Source: Nitrospira sp.
GTDB taxonomy: Bacteria > Nitrospirota > Nitrospiria > Nitrospirales > Nitrospiraceae
Assembly: GCA_029194675.1 (NCBI GenBank)
Contig: JARFXP010000001.1
Span: forward strand, 434,001 to 498,000
DNA length: 64,000 nucleotides
Direction: 5' to 3'
The notes beneath the pieces are model-generated. The model saw only the letters and a program-made list of their open reading frames with translations, was not told where the DNA came from and did no database searches. This document shows, piece after piece, positions 8,603 to 16,138 of the stretch. Position 1 is the first letter of the stretch; each line of letters begins with the position of its first letter. The position numbers were made by a program, and so were the translations under genes.

Positions 8603-9092
8603 GGTGATGGGTGATCCAGCGCCGCACCAGGGAGAGGAGATCCGTCACCTCAGAGATCGGAATCAGGGCCAGATCCGCCGGTGCGCCGTAAGCCAATCGC
8701 GGAAGCAGCCGACCGGGACCCCGTGCGAAGCCACCGGGTGGGTAGGTCCGGTCCAGAAAGACGAGCCATTCGTTGTTTGAGAGACCGGCGATCTCCGGTC
8801 GCGGTAGAAATGAAAGCGCCGTCTGTTTCACGAGTGGCGGGATGGCCGCAAGCGCATCGCCTCGCCTGGCTGGATCAGCGAGCAACGCCTCCAACGTCCG
8901 CAATTGGGCGGCGGCGGCCCGGCGATACCGGTTGCTGGCCCACCATCGACGCCACCGCCATGCGCCATAAGAGATCGCCGTCACGAGAAACAGGCCGAGA
9001 AACACCCACCCGACCGTCTGGGGTGTGTAAGGAACCGGGGGAGGAAGGGAGATTTCCAGAAGACCAGATAAGGCCTGTTCAGTCGTCCTCAT
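8589..9092 (-). CDS. DUF4381 protein of the bat operon
   Basis: A 167-residue protein with one transmembrane segment near residues 27-43 (TVGWVFLGLFLVTAISYGAW) and a cytoplasmic domain of the DUF4381 type. The family is encoded almost only in moxR-DUF58-bat operons, as here. Its biochemical role is not known. It overlaps batA by 14 bases. Confidence 0.8.
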   Translation of the reverse strand: MRTTEQALSGLLEISLPPPVPYTPQTVGWVFLGLFLVTAISYGAWRWRRWWASNRYRRAAAAQLRTLEALLADPARRGDALAAIPPLVKQTALSFLPRPEIAGLSNNEWLVFLDRTYPPGGFARGPGRLLPRLAYGAPADLALIPISEVTDLLSLVRRWITHHHARV

Positions 9093-9104
9093 CGGCTAAT
9101 TCCC

Positions 9105-9231
9105 AACAGGATGTTGAAAAATGCCTTCAGCTTTGTTCTCGCGGCGCTCAGAAGCTCGACGTACAGAAAAGAGTACGCCTCGCCTCCTCGCTAGCTGCGG
9201 CCTTGCTGGAAGACCTTTTTGAACATCCTGT
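9105..9231. repeat. Palindromic dispersed repeat, about 127 bp, copy 1
   Basis: It begins AACAGGATGTTGAAAAA and ends TTTTTGAACATCCTGT, so the ends are inverted copies. The arms remain complementary with mismatches for over 30 bases, and the centre is also palindromic around GTAC. A second copy lies at 62624-62749. No ORF is present. It lies between the DUF58 and DUF4381 genes, inside the bat operon. Confidence 0.8.
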
Positions 9232-9248
9232 GTGCTGTTCTCCCAGTT

Positions 9249-10184
9249 TTAAGGCCGCGTACGGTGGCCGAGCAGGTGCCGCACCTGATTGACGACATCG
9301 TCCGCCGTGTTGACCATCATGAGCGGCACGCCGCTGCGACGAAGCAATTCTGCAACCTGACGCAGCCGGCCGGTCGAAAAGGTTTCGATCGGTTCCCGGA
9401 CTGTTCTCTCGCCAAGGTTCAACTCGATCTGAAGCCGGCCTTCAGTCACCACGATTCGTCCACCCTGATGTCCCGTTTGGGCCAGCGGATCGAAAACCAG
9501 CGCCGCAATGACATCATTGTGAGCGGCAAGCTGCCGCAGCAACTGTTGCGTCCGCTCGCCCGCGCCCGCAAAGTCGCTCGCGATCATGATCAAATGATCG
9601 TGGCCGGCAAGCGCGAGAGCTTCTTCGAGGGCCCGGTCGAGCTGGGCCTGGTTCGGCTGCACGGAACTGTCGGCGTGAAGCGATTGATTCATGACGACCA
9701 CAGCGGCGAAGATCGCTTCTATCCGACTGCGGCTGCGGTGTGGACGGAATCTATGAATTTCGTCGTCGTTAAAGACGATCCCACCGACCCGATCGCCGGC
9801 GCGGAAGACCATCCAGGCGCCCAGTGCGGTCAGGTGAGCCGCTGTTACCGATTTCAATGCGCGCCGCGACCCAAAGAACATCGACAGTCGTTGATCGACG
9901 ATGAACAGGGCCGGTCGATCTCGCTCTTCGCTGTAGGCCCGCACGTGCGGCGTGCCCAATCGCATGGTCACTTTCCAATCGATCGTGCGAATGTCGTCGC
10001 CGGGGAAATAGTCGCGGATCTCCTCGAAATTGAGCCCACGGCCGCGCACTCTGAATGCATGACGTCCGGCAAGGACGCTCCCGCTCCGCCGTCGAGGCAA
10101 CAACGACAGACCGGCGGCCTTGAACTCGAACGCCATCAGCTCGTGGAGCGACACATAGACGCCGGGAACAGATCGTCCTTCCAT
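9249..10184 (-). CDS. DUF58 protein of the moxR/bat operon
   Basis: A 311-residue cytoplasmic DUF58 protein. It shows the hallmark stretch GRGLNFEEIRDYFPGDDIRT followed by DWKVTMR, and a vWA-like C-terminal half. DUF58 proteins are encoded next to MoxR ATPases and are thought to be their partners in envelope-associated chaperone systems. The gene is separated from moxR by an inserted sulfatase gene and a moxR fragment. No strong ribosome binding site is visible, perhaps because the upstream sequence was replaced. Confidence 0.85.
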   Translation of the reverse strand: MEGRSVPGVYVSLHELMAFEFKAAGLSLLPRRRSGSVLAGRHAFRVRGRGLNFEEIRDYFPGDDIRTIDWKVTMRLGTPHVRAYSEERDRPALFIVDQRLSMFFGSRRALKSVTAAHLTALGAWMVFRAGDRVGGIVFNDDEIHRFRPHRSRSRIEAIFAAVVVMNQSLHADSSVQPNQAQLDRALEEALALAGHDHLIMIASDFAGAGERTQQLLRQLAAHNDVIAALVFDPLAQTGHQGGRIVVTEGRLQIELNLGERTVREPIETFSTGRLRQVAELLRRSGVPLMMVNTADDVVNQVRHLLGHRTRP

Positions 10185-10199
10185 GATTCAAACTTTGTG

Positions 10200-10390
10200 C
10201 TAGGCCGGTACCGCGACAGCTTCGACTAATTTGTCGATCGCCTGGTCTGTGCTGATACCGTCCGCATTCGCGTCGTACGAGAGAATCAGCCGATGACGCC
10301 ATGCACCATCGCCCGCACGTCTTCGGGCGTGACATGGCTGCGGCCCTCAAGCCAGGCGTTGGTGCTGGCGGCATCCTCCAAGCCGATGCC
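10200..10390 (-). pseudogene. 3'-terminal fragment of moxR
   Basis: About 190 bases match the 3' end of the complete moxR (12064-12260). They include the closing EVVAVPA-like codons and a stop (TAG at 10200-10202). The copies differ at many positions, and the fragment lacks about seven bases near 10297, which breaks its frame. No 5' part is present. The fragment and the intact moxR bracket the sulfatase gene, so the sulfatase interrupts a former moxR-DUF58 junction. Confidence 0.85.
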
Positions 10391-10409
10391 CTATTACTTA
10401 CCCAATCGA

Positions 10410-11963
10410 TTACTGCCCCATATTCTGTTTCATCTTTTCCACAATCTGATCGATACTGAACGACGCGGCACGCTGTCGGGGCGGAAAATCCTTGAATGTC
10501 GCCAAGAACCTTGCTGTCTCGCTCTGCGCGGCAAAAATAAGATACGGCTGAGAAAGGAACCAGTCGTAGTACGTGTTGGACGTGATATCAGCACGCTCAT
10601 AGGGATCCGCATGCAGATCGAACAGTTTCGGGACGCGCAGAGGTGTGAAAGGCTCGGCCCATACCCGCATCGTCCCCGGAGCACGCTGTTCTTCGAATAC
10701 CACTTTCCAATTTTCATAGCGCATGGCGACGAGGTCGCCGTCATCGTTGAAGTAGAAGAATTCCTTCCTCGGACTCGTCTCCTCTTTGCCCGTGAGGTAA
10801 CCCAGCAGATTGTAGCCGTCGAGATGAACTTTGAAGGTTGTGTTCCCTACTTTATGACCCTTGAGCAGTTTGTCTTTGATATCTACCTCTCCGACGACCG
10901 CCATTAACGTCGGCAGCCAATCCAGCCCGCTCACGATTGCATTGGAAACCGATCCAGGCTTGATGTGTCCCGGCCAGCGAATCATGGCCGGGACTCGGAA
11001 CGCGCCTTCCCAGTTGGTGTTCTTCTCGCTCCGGAACGGCGTCATCGCAGCATCGGGCCATGAATTCATATGTGGTCCATTGTCGGTCGTGTAAATCACG
11101 ATCGTACTGTCCGCGATCCCGAGTTGATCCAGCTTCTTGAGCAGCAATCCAATATGCCCGTCGTGTTCGACCATGCCGTCGGCGTATTCCGTGAGCGCCG
11201 TGAGCCCAGGTGGACTACGACGGTCTTCTCGTACATGGGTACGGAAGTGCATGCGTGTACTGTTGAACCAGCAGAAAAACGGCTTGCCGGCTTTATGCTG
11301 CCGTTCGATGAAGTCGATGGCCGCCGCGGAGGTTTCATCGTCGATGGACTCCATGCGTTTTTTGGTCAAGGGACCGGTATCTTCGATCTTGCCGTCCGCG
11401 AACGATCTGATCACCCCCCGGGGACCAAAGGCCTTTCTAAACCGGGGATCGCGAGGATATGTCCGCTGTTCCGGCTCTTCTTCGGCATTGAGGTGATACA
11501 GATTGCCGAAGAACTCGTCGAATCCGTGCGCCGTCGGTAAGAATTCATCTTTGTCACCCAGGTGATTTTTTCCGAACTGTCCTGTGGCATATCCATGGGG
11601 TTTGATCAGCTCAGCAATGGTCGCGTCTTCCTTCTGAAGCCCGACAGGAGCGGCTGGGACCCCGACCTTGCTCAATCCGGTTCGTAACGTCACCTGTCCG
11701 GTTATGAATGTCGAGCGCCCCGCGGTGCAGCTTTGTTCCGCATAGTAATCTGTGAACATCATGCCTTCTTTGGCGATCCGGTCGATGTGAGGCGTTTTGT
11801 AGCCCATTAACCCATGCGTATAGGCGCTGATGTTGCTCTGTCCGATGTCGTCGCCGAAGATGACGAGGATATTCGGCTTTTTCTGGTCTGCCTGCGCCGG
11901 GGATGCAGCCAGAACGGCCAATCCGACGAGAAGAATCGCGCATGACCTTAGGCAAAAAGACAT
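10410..11963 (-). CDS. Sulfatase (arylsulfatase family), exported
   Basis: A 517-residue sulfatase starting at the ATG at 11963 behind AAGGAGGTG. A longer frame to 12032 exists but has no such site. It has a signal peptide ending AQA near residue 25, the metal-binding GDD at about 37-39, and the maturation motif CTAGR at Cys79. A GFDEFFGNLYHLNAEEEPE region is nearly identical in the paralogue at 1-746. It is predicted to hydrolyse sulfate esters in the periplasm. It is inserted between moxR and DUF58 and is flanked by a moxR 3' duplication, so it is a late arrival in this operon. Confidence 0.9.
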   Translation of the reverse strand: MSFCLRSCAILLVGLAVLAASPAQADQKKPNILVIFGDDIGQSNISAYTHGLMGYKTPHIDRIAKEGMMFTDYYAEQSCTAGRSTFITGQVTLRTGLSKVGVPAAPVGLQKEDATIAELIKPHGYATGQFGKNHLGDKDEFLPTAHGFDEFFGNLYHLNAEEEPEQRTYPRDPRFRKAFGPRGVIRSFADGKIEDTGPLTKKRMESIDDETSAAAIDFIERQHKAGKPFFCWFNSTRMHFRTHVREDRRSPPGLTALTEYADGMVEHDGHIGLLLKKLDQLGIADSTIVIYTTDNGPHMNSWPDAAMTPFRSEKNTNWEGAFRVPAMIRWPGHIKPGSVSNAIVSGLDWLPTLMAVVGEVDIKDKLLKGHKVGNTTFKVHLDGYNLLGYLTGKEETSPRKEFFYFNDDGDLVAMRYENWKVVFEEQRAPGTMRVWAEPFTPLRVPKLFDLHADPYERADITSNTYYDWFLSQPYLIFAAQSETARFLATFKDFPPRQRAASFSIDQIVEKMKQNMGQ

Positions 11964-12063
11964 TCCACACCTCCTTATCGAAACAACCGAGCGAGGGTCG
12001 GTGTATGGACAGGTTAACTGGTGTAACTTCACCAGATCACGCTTCTACTTCACGAGACCTTTC

Positions 12064-13065
12064 TCACGCTGGCACGGCCACGACTTCGACCAATTTGTCG
12101 ATCGTCTGGTCCGCGCTGATGCCGTCTGCGTTCGCGTCGTAGGAGAGAATCAGCCGGTGACGCAAGACGCCGTGCACCATCGCCCGCACGTCATCGGGCG
12201 TGACGTAATCGCGGCCTTCGAGCCAGGCATTGGTGCGGGCGGTATGTTCCAAACTGATGCCGCCACGGGGGCTGGCGCCGTATTGAATCCACTTGCCAAG
12301 CGAGTCGTCGTACTTCTTCGGCATGCGGGTCGCATCGATCAAATCGATGATGTACCGCTCGATCGCTTCCGCTACGTAGATCGCGTGGATTTCCTTTCTC
12401 GCTTGAAACACCCTGTCCTGCGGCAGCTTGTCGTCTGCCTTGGCCGGCTGTGACGCAGTCGCACCGACCTGCGACTCTGTCTTGCCGATTTCCTCGCTGC
12501 GGACCAATTGCAGGACTCCCCGCTCGCTGTCCGCGTCGGGATAGGTGATCAGCACCTTCATCAAGAACCGGTCCAGCTGCGCTTCCGGCAGCGGATAGGT
12601 GCCTTCTTGCTCGATGGGATTTTGTGTGGCCAGCACCATGAACAAGTCGGGCATCTTGTGTGTCGTCCCAGCAACCGTGATTTGCCGCTCTTCCATGGCT
12701 TCAAGCAATGCCGCCTGGACCTTGGCCGGCGCCCGATTGATCTCGTCGGCCAGAATGATGTTCCCGAAGATCGGTCCAGGCTGGAATTGGAACAGATTCT
12801 TGCCGTCTTCCTGGTGCAACACTTCGGTGCCGGTGATGTCGGAGGGCAGCAGATCCGGCGTGAATTGAATGCGGCGCATGCCTGCATCCAAATTCTTGGC
12901 CAGGCTCTTCACCGCTCGAGTCTTGGCCAGACCCGGCAAGCTCTCAAGCAGCAGATGCCCATTCGCAAGCAAGCCGACAAGCATCTGCCGGATCACGTCA
13001 CGCTGCCCGATGATCGAGGCTTCCATTCGTCGCTGGAGGTCAGCGATCGCGTCCCGCGCTGTCAT
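12064..13065 (-). CDS. moxR: MoxR-type AAA+ ATPase
   Basis: A 333-residue MoxR ATPase with a Walker A LPGLAKT near residue 43-49, Walker B ILADEINRAP and sensor region VLATQNPIEQEGTYPLPEAQ. The lid domain is conserved (QYGASPRGGISLEH). MoxR proteins act with DUF58 and vWA partners as chaperones for metalloproteins or envelope stress factors. The ATG at 13065 follows an AAGGATCGGGATAC region. It is the first gene of the bat operon. Its 3' end is partly duplicated at 10200-10390. Confidence 0.9.
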   Translation of the reverse strand: MTARDAIADLQRRMEASIIGQRDVIRQMLVGLLANGHLLLESLPGLAKTRAVKSLAKNLDAGMRRIQFTPDLLPSDITGTEVLHQEDGKNLFQFQPGPIFGNIILADEINRAPAKVQAALLEAMEERQITVAGTTHKMPDLFMVLATQNPIEQEGTYPLPEAQLDRFLMKVLITYPDADSERGVLQLVRSEEIGKTESQVGATASQPAKADDKLPQDRVFQARKEIHAIYVAEAIERYIIDLIDATRMPKKYDDSLGKWIQYGASPRGGISLEHTARTNAWLEGRDYVTPDDVRAMVHGVLRHRLILSYDANADGISADQTIDKLVEVVAVPA

Positions 13066-13120
13066 GTATCCCGATCCTTTTGTAGACCTCTTGTAGACCT
13101 CGCCAGATCGTCATGATTGC

Positions 13121-13702
13121 TCATGAGCCTGCGCGGCCTTGAAGCTCAGCACGGTTTAGCAGCTTCTTCAGCCGGAAGCCAAGCGCGATCAGCAACAGAC
13201 CGAAGGCAATCGAGTAAGCGGCAATCATCCACACGACCGCGAGCGCCCCGGCGCCTGGGCTCGCGATCATGAACAGGCCGAACAGCACCGACAGGGCGCC
13301 GGATGCTCCCAGCAACCATTCCTTGTCGATCTCCTTGCGGAGCCGGATCGCAGCGGCAATCTGGAAAATCCCGATGGACAGTGCCCATACCGCCATGAAC
13401 AGGAGCAGCGCCAATGCCGTCATCTCCGGCCAGAGAAAGGTTCCGACTCCCGCTGCAACTCCGAGCACACCGACCAGCACGAGCGGCCACACCGCTTTGT
13501 GACCCTCACGTCTCCGATAGGCCGCAACCAGGGCGAAGACTCCATCGGTAAATGCGTAGGCGCCGAAGAACAGCGTCAAGATCACGAGCGTGATGCCCGG
13601 CCAGGCAAAGGCCAAAACGCCGAAGATCACCGCCGCTGCTCCGCGCAGAGCGATCCAACCCCAGTTCTTTGCCAGGTGATCCAGCAGATGCCTATGCTCC
13701 AT
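13121..13702 (-). CDS. HdeD/DUF308 family membrane protein
   Basis: A 193-residue integral membrane protein with six predicted helices in three similar pairs. GVLAFAWPGITLVILTLFFG is the typical DUF308 repeat signature. HdeD of E. coli is linked to acid resistance, but the molecular function is unknown. It ends about 55 bases before moxR on the same strand and may be co-transcribed with it. Confidence 0.85.
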   Translation of the reverse strand: MEHRHLLDHLAKNWGWIALRGAAAVIFGVLAFAWPGITLVILTLFFGAYAFTDGVFALVAAYRRREGHKAVWPLVLVGVLGVAAGVGTFLWPEMTALALLLFMAVWALSIGIFQIAAAIRLRKEIDKEWLLGASGALSVLFGLFMIASPGAGALAVVWMIAAYSIAFGLLLIALGFRLKKLLNRAELQGRAGS

Positions 13703-14243
13703 GGTTTGCCCCTCCCGCCGTATTCCTGATCCACCGGTCTACGGTTCAACCGCAAACTTTGCGGCTTGGCTGATCGTATACCCTCGTCCTCTCATGCAGA
13801 CCGAACACGCGCGCTTATAGCCGGCGAGCTGGTTTCGTACTGCTGCTCCGCTTGTTGCTCGGCAGCCTCGACTGAGCCGCGCCCCCTCTCTTATGCTCGG
13901 GGGTCGAGTCCCTCCGTGACATCGGACCTGTCCGCATCGAAACCCTTCCTTCCTCCCGAATGCGCAGCATCAATCTGCTCCGACATTCTTTCAGTTCCGC
14001 CTCAGCATGGGTCGTCCCACTGCGCTTCCTCACGTTCTGCAAGCCGTCTTGCATCACCCGATGAATCGTAAGGGGGATATTCTAGGCTTAACTGTTGCCG
14101 CTGTGCCCGATGGTGCTGAGCAGGTCTGACATGAATATCCAACGGTGGGAAGGACTGTCAAGGCCTGTGTAAATGGATCATCCTACGTTCGAGCTTGTCT
14201 TTACCCGTGATGCCATTGAGCCGATAGTCATCAGTGTTCCGAA
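13703..14243. other. Intergenic region without a convincing gene
   Basis: About 540 bases. Open frames exist on both strands (about 80-100 codons) but show no motif, no convincing start and biased compositions. I see no promoter, RNA gene or strong terminator here. Confidence 0.4.
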
Positions 14244-14801
14244 CTACTTCGCCTTGGACGGCGGATAATTTTCGAACGCCTTTTTAATCGCTTTCTCGGT
14301 CAGTTCGATGTTCTTTTTCGTGCCATCTTTCAGCTCGGCCACTATTGTGGCTCGCCACACCAATGTATTGTTTGCCGGCTCGACCAAATCCGTAATCAAC
14401 GTCCCTTCTCGATACTCATACGCCGAGACCCCGCTGTAGCTGGTACTCCAGCCATATCTTTCTCCCCAGCTGAACCTCTCGTCGCCAGCCCTGCTTTGCA
14501 GTTGCTCCTTGTCTTTCACACCCACCCGGTAATGCACCAATAAATCCGGGTGCTGGTCGAGGCTGGTCTGCGTCAATCCTTTCTGCCGAAGTTCCCTGTC
14601 GATCATCCTTTCCAATCGATGACGCATCAGAGAGTTGTCCAGAACCCCGGTTTGATTCAGGTCCGTCATTCCGGTAAAGGCGAATGTCTTGAACCGGCTG
14701 AAATCGACTGTCGGATCGAAGTCGGTCTTGACATCAATCGAAGTACACCCTACGGTGCAGGCCACGAACATGGCCACCACTCCGTTCAACCACCCCCTCA
14801 T
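14244..14801 (-). CDS. DUF4136 lipoprotein
   Basis: A 185-residue lipoprotein. The ATG at 14801 follows AAAAGGAG and begins a signal peptide with the lipobox VGC (Cys18). The remaining sequence fits DUF4136: DFDPTVDFSRFKTFAF early, a DLLVHYRVGVKD strand and a final NYPPSK. Such proteins are membrane-anchored in the envelope and of unknown function. Upstream in-frame sequence to 14891 is rejected because the lipoprotein start has the better ribosome binding site. Confidence 0.85.
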   Translation of the reverse strand: MRGWLNGVVAMFVACTVGCTSIDVKTDFDPTVDFSRFKTFAFTGMTDLNQTGVLDNSLMRHRLERMIDRELRQKGLTQTSLDQHPDLLVHYRVGVKDKEQLQSRAGDERFSWGERYGWSTSYSGVSAYEYREGTLITDLVEPANNTLVWRATIVAELKDGTKKNIELTEKAIKKAFENYPPSKAK

Positions 14802-15228
14802 AGCGCAACTCCTTTTCTCGGATTCGACCGGCTCCTTCGAGCATGTGCCGGGATCTTCCTGAGCCTCCGCCATCGTACACAGGGGCAGCATCGACGGGCC
14901 GCCTTGAACACCACTCAGTCCGCGACGGAGGCCTTCTGTATAGGCTGGAATCGCTTGATAGTCAACTGCAGGGCGGGGGAGATATTTGAAAAATTCCGCA
15001 AGGACAGATTCAGATAGCCGTCACGGGACTCGCTTCGAGTGGTTGCTGAAGTTTGTTCCAGTTGCCGATCTTTGCCCGCTTTGAAGGTATTAGCCATCGC
15101 TCGCCCCCTAGGACAAGAACGAATCGCCAAGCCCGGACTGTTCCATGAGGTCTGCCGGAGGCGTCTACGGTCGTCTGCGGTGATTCCGAGGCCAGGTCAA
15201 GATTGGGATTAAGCTTTCAGAGCTACGG
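14802..15228. other. Intergenic region between the lipoprotein and the antitoxin remnant
   Basis: About 430 bases. A 71-codon minus-strand frame (14915-15130) has no recognisable motif. In-frame codons upstream of the antitoxin TTG start extend to a stop at 15181-15183 without another start codon. Confidence 0.35.
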
Positions 15229-15417
15229 TTGGGTTTTGGAACCGATGAACAAGGGCGTCCAGTCGGAGTTCTGATTCCCTATGAGGAATGGTTGCGCATC
15301 GAACAACAGTTAGGAATGACAAGCGGTGCCGATGGGAGCGCGCAGCTTCAGCGCCATGAGGGCGTGATCCACTTGGCGGAAGATCCTGTCGTCTACCAGC
15401 GTCGCATTACGAGATGA
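15229..15417 (+). CDS. Antitoxin-like protein of a decayed type II pair
   Basis: A 62-residue protein beginning at TTG with DEQGRPVGVLIPYEEWLRIE, a pattern seen in short antitoxins that pair with PIN-domain toxins. It is directly followed by a broken PIN gene. The start is weak and the upstream DNA may be rearranged. It probably has no active toxin to neutralise here. Confidence 0.5.
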   Translation: MGFGTDEQGRPVGVLIPYEEWLRIEQQLGMTSGADGSAQLQRHEGVIHLAEDPVVYQRRITR

Positions 15418-15782
15418 GTGGACCTGACCGTGATCCGCTTTGTTCGCGATACCAATATCATTCTCTATTTTCTCGGTGGTCGCCTTGCCGAGCCGCTTCC
15501 TGCCTGACCTCATACCATTTCGGTGATCTCTGAGTTGGGGCTCTTGGCCTAGCCGGGCTGGTTTCATCAGAAGAACAGCGAGTGCGAGCGTTCTTTGCGG
15601 ATATCGCTGTGCGGGAATTGACCCAGGCAATCAAAAATCACTCAGTGGATCTTCGAAAACGATATGGCCTGAAGCTTCCCGATGCGATCGTTGCCGCCAC
15701 AGCACTATTGACGAACGATCAGCGACTGCTTGCCTTGACGGAAGTGCCAACACAGATGCTTCCGATCAAAGTCCTGTCGTAA
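15418..15782 (+). pseudogene. PIN-domain (VapC-like) toxin, inactivated
   Basis: The frame starting GTG at 15418 gives the PIN N-terminus with the first acidic residue (RDTNIILYFLGG). It then meets an in-frame TGA after LAEPLPA and a TAG after SELGLLA. A frame change then continues with LAGLVSSEEQRVRAFFADIA and the C-terminal PIN motif LPDAIVAATALL to a stop at 15782. PIN toxins are ribonucleases; this copy cannot make a full protein. Confidence 0.75.
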
Positions 15783-16063
15783 GGCTCGCTTTTGAGTTGA
15801 GCTTGTCTGGAATTCTCGCTGACGTGGGTCACATCTTAACATGTGCATCATGTCAGTAGCCTCATGCCTTGGTGATGCGCAGAACAAGATCTGACCCTTA
15901 TCTTCCTCAATTGCCATCAGACCCTAACATCATCGTTCGTGAAGCGCTGTGATCCGGGGTCTCAGGTTTCATGTTCAAAGTTTCACGGCATGCGAAACCA
16001 AAAACCCGAAACCTGAAGGTATGGCTTCTTGTTTCAGCAACTGTCGAGTGGTGAAAAACAAAA

Positions 16064-16098
16064 CCCGGTGACGATGGCGACTAGCCATCGTCACCGGG
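16064..16098 (-). terminator. Rho-independent terminator of the copper-protein operon
   Basis: A perfect 15-base-pair stem (CCCGGTGACGATGGC at 16064-16078, complement at 16084-16098) with a five-base loop. On the minus strand it is followed by TTTTGTTTTT. It lies 40 bases past the stop of the gene ending at 16139. Confidence 0.9.
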
Positions 16099-16138
16099 CC
16101 TTCATTGTGCAACTATACGAGATTGCCGTTTCTACTTA

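Noticed and set aside
9219-10229. A 336-codon plus-strand open frame
   Set aside because: It is the antisense of the DUF58 gene, which has clear family motifs. The plus frame shows no domain.
13880-13935. tRNA-like GGTCGAGTCCCTCC sequence
   Set aside because: No acceptor, D or anticodon arms can be formed around it.
13766-14071. A 101-codon plus-strand frame in the intergenic region
   Set aside because: It is Ser/Ala/Pro-rich with no domain, and the opposite strand is also open, which suggests chance.
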